DNA of 64,000 bases from Larkinella soli (lineage in GTDB: Bacteria > Bacteroidota > Bacteroidia > Cytophagales > Spirosomataceae), in NCBI RefSeq assembly GCF_003703975.1, contig NZ_QTJY01000017.1, forward strand, positions 1 through 64,000, in the 5' to 3' direction. Shown here piece after piece: positions 45,657 through 53,923 of the stretch. The translations under genes and the position numbers were made by a program. Numbering within the stretch: the first letter of the stretch is position 1; the number at the start of each line of letters is the position of its first letter. The notes below the pieces were generated by a model. It saw only the letters and a list, made by a program, of their open reading frames with translations, searched no databases and was not told the DNA's origin.

Positions 45657-45912
45657 GGGGAGTCTTTGCCAGACGTCCGGACAAATAACTTTGTCCAAAA
45701 AAAGCAACACAAAGTATTGCTTTTAGTCTAACGGTATAGTATATTCGCTTATTCTAATTGAGGACGGGCCAAAGGTTGCATAGTACCGAAGAGGTTGCCC
45801 GACACAATAACCCCGAAATCAATTAGGCCACAAAAACAGAAAACCCGTGTCGCAACTTGCTTGGCGGCGGAGCGGCACGGGTCCAGTATCAACCTTAAAC
45901 TTTCGTTTAACG

Positions 45913-46563
45913 ATGACGGAGCAAAGTAACGCACCGGTAAGGGATTCTGCAACCCTTTCGGGGACAAATGAGCAAACGGCAGGACAAACGGCTGTAGAAA
46001 CTTCTGGCAGCCCGGCCCCTGCCTCCACAGAGAAGGCCGCTGATCCTCAGCCCACTTTCCGCAACGACCGCGAGAAGGAAGAGTACGCCAAGAACAACCT
46101 TCCGGAAGATTCCTTCATCGTTGGCCCGGTCGAGGATCACCCCATCATTATCAACTCGGCTACCATGTTCTTTGCGATGCTGACCAATGACGCCACGCTG
46201 GCCCGGTTGATGGAGTGCGTGTCGACCTGGTACGCCTGCTATGCGGCTTCGGATGATTGGGAGTCCTACGGCCTTCAGAAGGATGAGTCGGCCCGGCAGT
46301 TTGCTTACCTGATAGAGTTTTTGGCCCAGATGAGCGTTGAGGTAGCCCGGAAGAAAAAGCTGCTTGCGACGCAGAAGGCTGAGGAGAAGGTGACCTTCTA
46401 CAAGGACATGATCGGCCGATGGTCGGGTGTCGTTGACACCTACAAAGAGACGCTCGACGACTACAAGCAGATGAATGAAGCTCTGATTACTCAGCTGAAG
46501 CAAATGCGGGATCTGTACGACCCCCAGGCGCCTTCGGACTCAGGCGATAGCACTCCGGCCTGA
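45913..46563 (+). CDS. Hypothetical coiled-coil phage protein
   Basis: The start was set at the ATG at 45913, giving 216 residues. The N-terminal ~60 residues are Thr/Ser/Pro-rich. A conserved-looking region follows (SFIVGPVEDHPIIINSATMF), then long helices (VARKKKLLATQKAEEKVTFY) likely to coil. No family was recognised. It may be a structural or regulatory protein of the element. Confidence 0.6.
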   Translation: MTEQSNAPVRDSATLSGTNEQTAGQTAVETSGSPAPASTEKAADPQPTFRNDREKEEYAKNNLPEDSFIVGPVEDHPIIINSATMFFAMLTNDATLARLMECVSTWYACYAASDDWESYGLQKDESARQFAYLIEFLAQMSVEVARKKKLLATQKAEEKVTFYKDMIGRWSGVVDTYKETLDDYKQMNEALITQLKQMRDLYDPQAPSDSGDSTPA

Positions 46564-46577
46564 CCCGTTCACGGGTA

Positions 46578-46609
46578 AGCCGCCTCGGCTCTAACGGGCT
46601 GAGGCGGCT
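46578..46609 (+). terminator. Hairpin after coiled-coil gene
   Basis: AGCCGCCTCGGC pairs with GCTGAGGCGGCT with one wobble pair and a short loop. There is no long T-run, so it is a weak terminator or an mRNA-stabilising stem. Confidence 0.45.
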
Positions 46610-46656
46610 CCTGCCTACCAATCCCTTCTCCCACATCTTCCTAACATCGAAGCATT

Positions 46657-48105
46657 ATGCAACTTCCCGCATACATCCTGACCAGCGGCAACACGGCCGC
46701 CGTTGACCTTCGGCCCCTCTACGAACGCATGGGCCTCAGCTCTCGCCACTTTGCCGAGTGGTTCCGCACCTATGAGAGCCGGCTCAAGCCCGGCACCGAC
46801 TATGCACCCTACTATCAAGGGCGGCACTTTCACTGTATGGCCAGCCTGCCGGCGACCTTCGCCCTGCTGAACGCGGTGACGATCATTCGTAACCCCGGTA
46901 TCTGGCCGGAGCTGAAGGCCGTCGAGGCCCAGCTGATCGCTCAGGGCTTTCAGCTGGAAGGCGTTGACCTGGCCGGACTCTCAAGAGCCAGAAAGGCCGA
47001 TTTTAGCCCCACCCTGGCCCCGGATTCGGGCAGTTCAGACAATGTGCCGTCAAATGAAGAAGACCCCGCTCAAAGCCCGGATTCCGCTGGCAAGGTGATA
47101 ACCTCGGGACCACTGCCGATCTATGTGATTGGAGGGAGGGCGGCCGTCAAAGCCGAAGACCTGTATGCACGGCTTTCCCGGCCCGGCGCTAACGATGTGC
47201 TGCACTGGACCAGCTACCGTATTAAGCAGCTGGGCCTGATCAAGGGCAAGCACTTCCTGGATTACAAAGAGGGGCGGCATGTGCATTACCTGCTCAGCCT
47301 GGAAGCGGCCATTGAGATCACCCGATTCAAACCGAAAGCCCGGGCGAAGGAGATTGAAAGCTACCTTTCGGACTTCAAGCGGTTTCTCAAAGCGCAGAAG
47401 CTGCCCGCCACGGCTAAGCTCTCCGACTTCCTTCACTTGAAACCCGGCGAGGTAGTCACCGGACAACCCGAAGTCACGCAGGCCACTCTGTTCGATCAGC
47501 AGCCGCCCCTGATCCGGCCTGAAGCCCCTCAGACGGCTCTGGCTTCACCCTCTCCGGCAGAAACCACACCAGAGACCGAAAACAGCCCCGCAGAGCCGTC
47601 ATCGATCGCAGCGGAGGAAGATAGTCAGCCGGAGAAGAAAACGCCGACAGCGGCTGAATTGCTGGTGCAGATGGCCCAGATGGTGCTTCAGTCCGCGCAG
47701 CTGCTGGCTGATCTGGAACGGCGCCAGCAGTTCACCGAAACGACTACCCGCCAGATGGTAGCGATTGGTCAGCAGGCGGCCCTGCAAACGCTCGGCCTGC
47801 ACAAAGGGGATGCCCAGCCACCGGCCAACACGCTTCGGGATCAGATCCGCCACCGGGTCAACCAGCGCGCCCGCGCTACCCGGGAGACGCACGAGGACAT
47901 TTTCAAGGAAATCTACAGCCAGCTCTTCTACACCTACGGCATCAGCATTTCAGACCATACCCGGCTGAAAGACGAGACGCATCTGGGCTGCTGCGAACGG
48001 CTGGGCTTTCTGGATAAGGCCTGGGCCATCGTCGACAGCAAAGCCTTCAACGCCTACCGGGAGAAACTTGCACCTATGCAGGAAGGAGGGCCGGTCAATG
48101 GATAA
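46657..48105 (+). CDS. Tandem AntA-type antirepressor
   Basis: This is a 482-residue protein with two consecutive domains that both resemble AntA/AntB antirepressor modules. The first (about 15-75) reads VDLRPLYERMGLSSRHFAEW and ends with a GRHFHCMASL strand. The second (about 150-220) reads VKAEDLYARLSRPGANDVLH and ends with a GRHVHYLLSL strand. A Pro/Glu-rich linker (about 280-330), a coiled coil, and a C-terminal helical domain (about 395-470, DQIRHRVNQRARATRETHED) follow. Antirepressors relieve phage repressors. The tandem duplication is unusual. Confidence 0.7.
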   Translation: MQLPAYILTSGNTAAVDLRPLYERMGLSSRHFAEWFRTYESRLKPGTDYAPYYQGRHFHCMASLPATFALLNAVTIIRNPGIWPELKAVEAQLIAQGFQLEGVDLAGLSRARKADFSPTLAPDSGSSDNVPSNEEDPAQSPDSAGKVITSGPLPIYVIGGRAAVKAEDLYARLSRPGANDVLHWTSYRIKQLGLIKGKHFLDYKEGRHVHYLLSLEAAIEITRFKPKARAKEIESYLSDFKRFLKAQKLPATAKLSDFLHLKPGEVVTGQPEVTQATLFDQQPPLIRPEAPQTALASPSPAETTPETENSPAEPSSIAAEEDSQPEKKTPTAAELLVQMAQMVLQSAQLLADLERRQQFTETTTRQMVAIGQQAALQTLGLHKGDAQPPANTLRDQIRHRVNQRARATRETHEDIFKEIYSQLFYTYGISISDHTRLKDETHLGCCERLGFLDKAWAIVDSKAFNAYREKLAPMQEGGPVNG

Positions 48106-48397
48106 CCGCTGGAATACCGCAGATCTCTGCCAGTTCTCCCCCTCGGCCGATATGGCCAGCACCTTCCATTATGGCGAGGTAATCACCGGCAGCGAGGTGG
48201 CGCCCGACTATTGGGACACCACTGAGGGCAACGTAGCCATCGAAACCGGCCACAGCCTGACTATGGGACGGATCGTAGCGGTAACGGCATCCGCGGTCAT
48301 TGTGGGCTTCGATCACCCGCAGAAGCCCGCTGAGCGTATCGACCGAAGCCAGATCCGGGCCATCTACTCGCTGTGGGTCTTCCGCAAATCTTCCTGA
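48098..48397 (+). CDS. Small hypothetical phage protein
   Basis: The start was set at the ATG at 48098, preceded by GGAGG eight bases upstream and overlapping the antirepressor end by 8 nt, giving 99 residues. Beta-rich (GRIVAVTASAVIVGFDHPQK). No family was recognised. Confidence 0.6.
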   Translation: MDNRWNTADLCQFSPSADMASTFHYGEVITGSEVAPDYWDTTEGNVAIETGHSLTMGRIVAVTASAVIVGFDHPQKPAERIDRSQIRAIYSLWVFRKSS

Positions 48398-48477
48398 TTC
48401 GTTACGGTGGGTTGTAAGCAAAGGGCCGGGCTACTGGTCCGGCTCCTTTCTCTCTCTGCCGAAGACTTCCGCTGACC

Positions 48478-48591
48478 ATGAACGAAAACGACACTCTGAG
48501 CCGGTTTGCCCGATGGGTCGACCGTCACGACTCTCTGGCCCTGATGGCCGCCCTGCTGCTGTTTCTGCTGACCATTACCCTCGCGCCATGA
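48478..48591 (+). CDS. 37-aa single-pass membrane peptide
   Basis: The frame starts at ATG 48478 and ends TGA 48591. It has a charged N-terminus and one clear membrane segment (LALMAALLLFLLTITLA). Its stop overlaps the next start (ATGA at 48588). In phages such peptides can be holin-like or Rz-like; no lysin gene was seen next to it. Confidence 0.5.
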   Translation: MNENDTLSRFARWVDRHDSLALMAALLLFLLTITLAP

Positions 48592-48899
48592 AGCAGCTGC
48601 CTTACTTCGACTTTCAGATCTACGGCTACCTCGGCCCGTTCTGCCTGACGCTGTTAATGCTGACTACCGACCACACCGCGGGTGGCTGGTATGCCGAGAA
48701 CCGCGCCCTGAAACCGAACCTCGAACTGTTGGGGGCTAGGTACTCCGGCAACAATCAGCTGCTCGCCTGGCTGTTTCGAGGCCATTACCTGTTGAAGTAC
48801 TAGTTGTACGAAGAGGACGATAACTCCGACCGCTGGCATTGCATTGACCTGCTGTTCTACCGGCTATACTTGCCGGCCACGAAAGGGTGTCACGATTTG
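48588..48899 (+). pseudogene. Small phage gene interrupted by an amber codon
   Basis: From ATG 48588 the frame runs 71 codons (hydrophobic near 11-25) to a TAG at 48801-48803. It then continues in the same frame for 31 more protein-like codons (YEEDDNSDRWHCIDLLFYRL) to a TGA at 48897-48899. This suggests a nonsense mutation in a ~104-residue gene, or amber read-through. The coupling to the upstream membrane peptide shows the 5' part is translated. Confidence 0.55.
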
Positions 48900-48907
48900 T
48901 GACACCC
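48885..48907. repeat. GGGTGTCAC/GTGACACCC dyad
   Basis: A perfect 9-bp inverted repeat (48885-48893 and 48899-48907) with a 5-nt spacer GATTT lies at the end of the phage-like gene run. It shares its GGGTGTC half-site with dyads at 57192 and 57491. There is no T-run, so it looks more like a binding site or a REP-type hairpin than a terminator. Confidence 0.7.
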
Positions 48908-49133
48908 ACACAAAACCGAAGGGTCGTAAAACTCCCGACCCCCTTTGCCATCAAGGAAAGGGAAATGACAACTCATCACCCCCTTCCAGCTTCATTCCAA
49001 CAACCAATGAAAGAAATCCAGCCGGGGCATTTGTGAGAAAAGAAAACCTATCGGGCAAAACCAGTCAATACCGTTCAATTCACTACGTAAACCTGGGACT
49101 CGGGTGTTCAAGCTGATTCCTGCCATACTAAAT

Positions 49134-49526
49134 TCAAGTTACGATCCGATTGGTCTGCCGATAGGCCATGATGGACCAAACGACAAGCACCAGCGAAAGT
49201 AAAACCTGCCCCCATCCGGTTGCTTTTTCAACGCCGTTCAATACTGCCATCGTGTGAATTATGATCAGGGCCAGGTTGGACAAAAACACGGACAAAAGCA
49301 TGACCCTGCCGCCTAAAGAGGAGCCATCATTGCGGACAAACCAACACGCTAGGGCATACGCAATCAATTGAGTACCGTAAGATTGTGCTACCAATTTCGT
49401 AGAGTCATTCATCAATGAGGGATTGGTAAGATATTGCCCAGCCATAAACTCAGGGGCGAAAGTAAGCCCTAGCCCAAAGAGTGAAACAATGATCGCTACG
49501 AACGTAAATAGATTTTTGGTATTCAT
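49134..49526 (-). CDS. Small four-helix membrane protein
   Basis: This 130-residue protein has four hydrophobic segments (about 6-24, 48-66, 72-92 and 104-122). The second loop contains LVAQSYGTQLIAYALACWFVR. It resembles small DUF4345-like or generic inner-membrane proteins of Bacteroidota. The family is not assigned. It is host-type and marks the end of the phage-like DNA. Confidence 0.65.
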   Translation of the reverse strand: MNTKNLFTFVAIIVSLFGLGLTFAPEFMAGQYLTNPSLMNDSTKLVAQSYGTQLIAYALACWFVRNDGSSLGGRVMLLSVFLSNLALIIIHTMAVLNGVEKATGWGQVLLSLVLVVWSIMAYRQTNRIVT

Positions 49527-49783
49527 GGAAAGAGAAGTTTAAGAGTTGCGAATCACAGCTGTTTTAATCTGCCTACGTGGTATCGATGAGATGGAGAGAA
49601 TTCATTTTTATCCCAAGCTGTTCACCAAAAAATTGTTGTGGGCAACATCATTAAAATCATATAAACTAAGCAATGAGAAGTAGAGAGTTTAGTCAATGAA
49701 GGATCAATGGCCGGTATAGCTGAATAATAGATGAACTTGAGGCAATAACAATAACAAAAATCTCAATATTAGCCGCCAATTTA

Positions 49784-50116
49784 TTAAACGGACGTAGGGA
49801 AAGATTTCTTAATAAACGGCTTTGAATCTTCGGGAATGGCCTGTATGGGGACCTGATTCCCGCAACAATGGCGAAGCTGCTCCAGAATGACCCGGCCCCT
49901 TCCATCGGGCAGCGTCAGATCCGTCACGATCAGAGCGGGTTGATGAGTGGCCAGCAGGGTTTCGGCCATGCGAAGCGTACCGGCCAGCCGCACCTGGTGG
50001 CCGGCGCGTTCCAGATAGATCTTCAGCATCTTCTGTTGAATGGAGTCATCTTCTACTAAGAGAACGTCGTGTTGAATACAAGTATTAGGGACGGAGAACC
50101 CCTGATCTGACGCAAA
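49784..50116 (-). pseudogene. Receiver domain without start codon and with a shortened end
   Basis: The frame reads HDVLLVEDDSIQQKMLKIYL, then RAGHQVRLAGTL and PALIVTDLTLPDGRGRVILE, clearly a REC domain with its acidic pair and phospho-acceptor Asp. Upstream, the frame has no ATG back to a TGA; the first Met lies after the acidic pair. The part between the phospho-acceptor and the conserved Lys is shortened, ending PEDSKPFIKKSF. It is most likely decayed. Confidence 0.6.
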
Positions 50117-50187
50117 AATGATGCAACCTTCGTTTCAGCAGACAAGCTGTGATTATGCGATTCCTGGTCGCTGGAACGGCTTCCCGG

Positions 50188-50637
50188 TTAGGCTTGTCCG
50201 TCCTGGCCGGGACTGGCATAATCCGTTCTCCGTCCTCCCGGGCTTTCCAGCCATTGAAGACGAATCGATTTCAGCAAGGTCTTGTAGTCCTTCAACCGGT
50301 TCGGCTTGGGCAGATAAGCTGCGGCTCCCGCCTGCAGATAGGCGCTGACGTTGATATCGGCTTCATAGCCCGTCAAAATCAATACCGGGATGGGCCGGAA
50401 CCGGCTCTCGGCCTTCAGGCGGACCAGCAACTCCAACGAGGTTTCTTCCTGCAGGTTCACATCCAGGATGATCAGCAGCGGCCTGGAATCGGCTGCCTCC
50501 AGAAAATTCCAAGCGGCCGCCACCTGCTCCTGACAATGCACGTCAAAGTCTGGCCATTCCAGGCGGGCAATGGCACCTAACAATTCGCACTCTTCGGGAT
50601 CATCATCGACCAGCAATACATACTTTTTTGGTTCCAT
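50188..50637 (-). CDS. Stand-alone receiver protein
   Basis: The start was set at the internal ATG at 50637, giving 149 residues that align with the paralogue at 53226. It is one CheY-like REC domain with acid pair D11/D12, phospho-acceptor D59 (LLIILDVNLQEE), T89 and K111 (YLPKPNRLKDYKTLL). After the domain comes IRLQWLE and a disordered tail. It has no output domain. It is divergent from the pseudo-receiver at 50816, the same arrangement as 53226/53924. Confidence 0.87.
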   Translation of the reverse strand: MEPKKYVLLVDDDPEECELLGAIARLEWPDFDVHCQEQVAAAWNFLEAADSRPLLIILDVNLQEETSLELLVRLKAESRFRPIPVLILTGYEADINVSAYLQAGAAAYLPKPNRLKDYKTLLKSIRLQWLESPGGRRTDYASPGQDGQA

Positions 50638-50727
50638 CGATGCCACAAGGATTGGTTTTGAGCGATTGGGGGCCAAAAATAAGAAGCAGCAAAAATAATT
50701 ACCGAAATCTTACGGAATGGTAAGCCG

Positions 50728-50767
50728 ACGTATACTCTTGCCATGCTTTCTATAAGCCTTATCTTTG
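50728..50767 (+). promoter_or_regulatory. Bacteroidota-type promoter with upstream ACGTATA element
   Basis: ACGTATACTCTTG (50728-50740) supplies a TTG -33 box, followed after 19 bp by TATCTTTG (50760-50767). This matches the TTG-N19-TAnnTTTG consensus. The same extended element occurs at 53770 and 55998. It drives the pseudo-receiver gene at 50816. Confidence 0.75.
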
Positions 50768-50815
50768 CAGGTTACTTTCTCTCCACCCCCACTGGTCGTC
50801 TCCCTATCTGAAACT

Positions 50816-51238
50816 ATGAAGAAAACCGTGTACATCATCGAGAAGGACCCGGTCCTGGGCGAGCAGGTACAACGCTGTCTGGAGGAAGACTTTGACCTGG
50901 AAAAGGTCATCCGGTTCGACGATTTAGCGGCACTGGAGGCGCACCTTACTGAATCTGAATCCTGGCCCTCGCTGGTGCTGGTGGATCTGGATCCCCAACC
51001 TCAGGCCGTCGTGTCGGCGGTGGCTCAGCTGAAAGCCCATCCGCTGTGGAAGAAGGTGGTCGTGCTGGGTTGGGGTGAGAAGCTATCGGCCGAGCAGATT
51101 CACCAGGCGTATCTGGCCGGCTTCGGCTCGACCCATGACAAACCGGTGGACGGTGGCCAGAGGATTAGGATGATCCAACAAATGGCCCAGTACTGGCTGC
51201 ACACCTCTTCCCTGCCCCATGGCCTAACCGGGCCTTAA
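50816..51238 (+). CDS. Divergent receiver-like protein (pseudo-receiver)
   Basis: This 140-residue protein follows the REC pattern from YIIEKDP (8-12 region) through LVLVDLDPQPQ to HDKPVDGG. The phospho-acceptor D57 and K109 are kept. The acid pair is E9 and D11 with Lys between, and the Thr/Ser position is Gly (VVLGWGE). It is probably altered in phosphorylation chemistry. It is paralogous to the protein at 53924 (shared LKxxPLWKxxxxxGW core) and ends with AQYWLHTSSLP. Confidence 0.75.
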   Translation: MKKTVYIIEKDPVLGEQVQRCLEEDFDLEKVIRFDDLAALEAHLTESESWPSLVLVDLDPQPQAVVSAVAQLKAHPLWKKVVVLGWGEKLSAEQIHQAYLAGFGSTHDKPVDGGQRIRMIQQMAQYWLHTSSLPHGLTGP

Positions 51239-51305
51239 TCACAGCGGCCACCATCGGCCGCTGTTTACAAATTTGGAAACATAGTTGATGCCCTTGCCTT
51301 AGGAC

Positions 51306-51752
51306 TTAACGGGTTTTGGAAGGCTCCCGGCCGAAAGCCGCGCTAATGCCTCCATGACGCGACAGCCAATAGGTATGAACGGTATGGGTGATCCGGTCCA
51401 GGCCTGGAACCGAACTGGGCTTGACAAAGTAGGTCGTCACGCCTAACTGATGACTTTGCAGTATGTGATCCGGAAGGCTCGAATCAGTCATCACAAAGAT
51501 CGGGACAGTCTGGGTTTTGGCATGAGCGCGTAGCACCTCCATCGCTTCCAGGCCCGTCATGCGAGGCATATTCAGATCCAGAAAAATCATATCCGGCTTT
51601 AGGGAAGTCTGCTCGAGGCAGTCCATCAGGTCCTGCCCATTGGCAAACACGCGGATGGCACTGGCCGGAAATCGTCGGTGGAGGCTGCTTTGCAGCAAGA
51701 GGACATCGTCCTCATCATCTTCTACCAGACAGATCAGTGCCGGGTCATTCAT
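51306..51752 (-). CDS. Stand-alone receiver protein (Rcp1/CheY-like)
   Basis: This is a 148-residue REC domain with full catalytic set: E11/D12 (ICLVEDDEDD), D59 (MIFLDLNMPRMTG), T89 (VMTDSS), K111 (YFVKPSS). After the domain comes VHTYWLSRHGG and a basic tail. It is of the type often paired with phytochrome or hybrid kinases; none lies nearby. The D59 context differs from the neighbouring LDLYLP type. Confidence 0.9.
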   Translation of the reverse strand: MNDPALICLVEDDEDDVLLLQSSLHRRFPASAIRVFANGQDLMDCLEQTSLKPDMIFLDLNMPRMTGLEAMEVLRAHAKTQTVPIFVMTDSSLPDHILQSHQLGVTTYFVKPSSVPGLDRITHTVHTYWLSRHGGISAAFGREPSKTR

Positions 51753-51956
51753 GGGAATGGTGTTTTAGAAGGAACCGAGTGCTAAATAGACAATTATTAT
51801 TCCATTCATCCTAACCGGCATAAATACTTTCCTATTTTTTGAAAAAATAGTTTTCCCTTACCAAACCGTAAGTAGTCGGAATTTGGTCTCCATTCGTAAG
51901 TCAGCCCGATAGCAAGAGTACCAGTCGGTGACCAAAGTCTAAAATTTCGGACAACC

Positions 51957-51982
51957 GGCAGAAATATTTTACAAGTTTTTGC
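51957..51982 (+). promoter_or_regulatory. Conserved leader element before coiled-coil miniprotein
   Basis: The segment 51957-51982 contains GCAGAAATATTTTACA followed by TTTTTGC. A near-identical segment occurs at 55297-55323 before the paralogous gene. Its conservation outside the coding region suggests a promoter or regulatory site. Confidence 0.5.
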
Positions 51983-52011
51983 TTATTTACGGCACCATGT
52001 TTCGACTGTCC

Positions 52012-52206
52012 ATGAAAAAGCAAACTAAAACGAAAGAACAATTGCAGCGCCAGATCGAAGAGGCCAAAGCCGCCGAGAAGCAGGCTCAGGAGCAGATCCG
52101 GCACTGGAAAAAGGAAGAGAACAAAAACAAGGTCGAGCGCCTGCAGCGAGAAGCGGAGCTGAATGAATTAAACGATCCTGACCTGGAAGCCGGGGCGGAA
52201 CCGTAG
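52012..52206 (+). CDS. Coiled-coil miniprotein, copy 1
   Basis: This is a 64-residue, highly charged single helix with the core EAKAAEKQAQEQIRHWKKEE followed by NKNKVERLQREAEL. Coiled-coil formation is likely. The layout is loosely DUF3847-like, but the usual RTHRLI motif is absent. It is paralogous to 55348, with high DNA identity in the core, and is followed by a perfect GCCCGG terminator. Function unknown. Confidence 0.65.
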   Translation: MKKQTKTKEQLQRQIEEAKAAEKQAQEQIRHWKKEENKNKVERLQREAELNELNDPDLEAGAEP

Positions 52207-52283
52207 ACAGAAGACCTAACGGGAGAGATTCGATACGGACCCAGTCCGAATGCCTTCCAATTCATTCGGGAGAAAAAAGCACC

Positions 52284-52313
52284 AGCCCGGCTCTTTGAGC
52301 CGGGCTTTGTTTT
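52284..52313 (+). terminator. GCCCGG-type terminator, perfect
   Basis: AGCCCGGCTC (52284-52293) and GAGCCGGGCT (52297-52306) form a perfect 10-bp stem with a 3-nt loop, followed by TTGTTTT. It ends the coiled-coil gene transcript. Confidence 0.87.
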
Positions 52314-52453
52314 ACCGCCCTCATCGACCAACCGGGCCTGTCCTAGTGGAATTGAGCTTGTGACTCAAAAAATGCTTCATAGAACTTAAACATAAGGAAA
52401 GGGCGTAAACAAACGCCAGTTTTCCTATCTTAGCACCTCTTCTGGCCTTTACC

Positions 52454-52927
52454 ATGAACCCTCCGTCAAAACGAGCCGCCAAGGCTGAACCCAGGTTGTT
52501 GGTGCTAATCATTGAAGACAACCAGGACCATTGGTTATTAATGGAAACGGCACTCATTGCCTCCTATCCCCGGCTTACGCTGTCCCGGGTCGCTTCTAAA
52601 GCCGAGGCAGTGGCTTACCTCAACCAGCGGCAGGTCTCCGGCTTTCTGCCCGACCTGATCTTATTGGATCTCTATTTGCCCGACCGTCAGGAAGGTCTGA
52701 GTATGCTGGAGACGATACGATCCATGCCCTCCCCGATTCAAGTGTTACCGGTAGTGATCTTCAGTGCTTCGGCACGAGAAGAGGACATTAAGGAATGTTA
52801 TCAACAGGGAGCCAACTCGTATATCATCAAACCCCATCAGGCGAAAGAATGGCCGGAGTTTATGGCCATTCTGCTGGATTTCTGGGGCAGAACTGCCACT
52901 TTAGTTCAAACCGATTTCATAGATTGA
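52454..52927 (+). CDS. Stand-alone receiver protein, LDLYLP type
   Basis: This is a 157-residue REC domain with residues E21/D22 (LIIEDNQDHW), D72 (LILLDLYLPDRQEG), S104 and K126 (YIIKPHQAKEW). The end LLDFWGRTATLV is shared with the paralogue at 54437. The LDLYLP signature and the extra Arg-Gln-Glu-Gly after it also appear at 3761 and 56138, defining a subfamily. Downstream the reading frame stays open for ~34 codons after the TGA, which may be chance. Confidence 0.88.
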   Translation: MNPPSKRAAKAEPRLLVLIIEDNQDHWLLMETALIASYPRLTLSRVASKAEAVAYLNQRQVSGFLPDLILLDLYLPDRQEGLSMLETIRSMPSPIQVLPVVIFSASAREEDIKECYQQGANSYIIKPHQAKEWPEFMAILLDFWGRTATLVQTDFID

Positions 52928-53182
52928 GGCGGCTTTCTCTAAATAGGTGGGCCAATCAATTGCTGCCATGGCGTTTGCAGTTGATGAAAGGAGAAAGCAA
53001 AGGGCTGGCCATCGAAAACGTCCGGTGGTAGATCCATGTAATATTCCTGATCTTTATACTACACCCTCGGCTCTGGAGTACGGGCAGCGCTATGGTTGGG
53101 AGGTAGACGATACTACCAAAACAAAGGTCGGATGCCAGACCTGGAACTATTAAACGCAATACACGACAGAGATAGAGTATGG

Positions 53183-53212
53183 GCCCGGCTGCATTGCGCC
53201 GGGTTTGGTTTT
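53183..53212 (+). terminator. GCCCGG-type terminator
   Basis: GCCCGGC (53183-53189) pairs with GCCGGGT (53198-53204) and is followed by TTGGTTTTT. It would close the transcript of the receiver gene at 52454. Confidence 0.65.
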
Positions 53213-53225
53213 TATGAATCCTAGT

Positions 53226-53675
53226 CTAAACCGCTCCATCCCCTTCTGACGGATGAGGGGCTAGGGAGGCACCAGATCCAACCTCCAGCCACTGCGTCCG
53301 AATGGCCATCAGCAGCGTTTTATATTCTTTGAGTTGAGCCGGCTTATGCAGGTAGGCATTGGCCCCCGCCTGCAGAAAAAGCTCCACATACCTCTGGTTG
53401 TCTGAGCCCGTCAGAACCAGCACCGGCACTTTTTTAAAGCGTGGATCGGCTTTCATTCGGCCCAGCAGTTCCAGGCTGGTTTCCCCTTGCAAGTTGACAT
53501 CCATTAATATCAACGCGGGCAGGAGCTTGGCCTTCTCCAGAAAGTCCCAGACCTGCTGCGAGGTCTCCAAACACAAAAGCTCATAGTCGGGCCACTGAGA
53601 CTTCAGGATCAATAAAAGCAGTTCACATTCTTCCGGGTCATCATCGATGAGCAGGATCTCTTTGTTCTTTTCCAT
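53226..53675 (-). CDS. Stand-alone receiver protein, paralogue of 50188
   Basis: The start was set at the ATG at 53675, which aligns with the start of the paralogue, giving 149 residues. REC residues are D11/D12 (LLIDDDPEECELL, identical to the paralogue in DDDPEECELL), D59 (LILMDVNLQGE), T89 (VLTGSD), K111 (YLHKPAQLKEYKTLL). The tail is short and Ser/Pro-rich. It is divergent from the pseudo-receiver at 53924. Confidence 0.88.
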   Translation of the reverse strand: MEKNKEILLIDDDPEECELLLLILKSQWPDYELLCLETSQQVWDFLEKAKLLPALILMDVNLQGETSLELLGRMKADPRFKKVPVLVLTGSDNQRYVELFLQAGANAYLHKPAQLKEYKTLLMAIRTQWLEVGSGASLAPHPSEGDGAV

Positions 53676-53769
53676 CCCCTTCAATTCCTTGCCTTGTTTT
53701 TGCCGTATTAATCATATGAGAAAGGAAAGGTTTTCGGGTCTCGGAGAAACCTACTGACTGGCCTCGACA

Positions 53770-53809
53770 ACGTATACTATTGACAATAAGCCGCTGGGGC
53801 CTATCTTTG
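53770..53809 (+). promoter_or_regulatory. Bacteroidota-type promoter with upstream ACGTATA element
   Basis: ACGTATACTATTG (53770-53782) is followed after 19 bp by TATCTTTG (53802-53809). Spacing and both boxes match the promoter at 50728, including the bases upstream of the -33 box. It drives the pseudo-receiver at 53924. Confidence 0.75.
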
Positions 53810-53923
53810 CCGGTCCTTCCCAGCCGCCGGGGGCCATCGTTTTGGGCCAACGGCAGTGCTCCTCTAGGCAGGAACACTTCGGCAGGGTGTTAGCCAGTTA
53901 ACCTGTACGATTCTTTTGGAGCC

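Larger units (their letters stand above)
31602..48907. mobile_element. Integrated phage-like element, structural genes incomplete
   Basis: From the tRNA-Lys fragment rightward come integrase, excisionase-like HTH, VRR-NUC nuclease, P-loop ATPase, primase, TerS, TerL, tape measure, RHH protein and AntA-type antirepressor. No portal, protease, major capsid, head-tail connector, tail tube or baseplate gene was recognised. TerL and the tape measure are separated by only two small genes. The right boundary is uncertain; the last phage-style genes end near 48.8 kb. It is either a deleted prophage or a satellite that borrows a helper's capsid. Confidence 0.6.

Noticed and set aside
52947-53153. 68-codon plus-strand frame after the receiver at 52454
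   Set aside because: Ends just before a terminator, but no recognisable features and no paralogue in the duplicated region.
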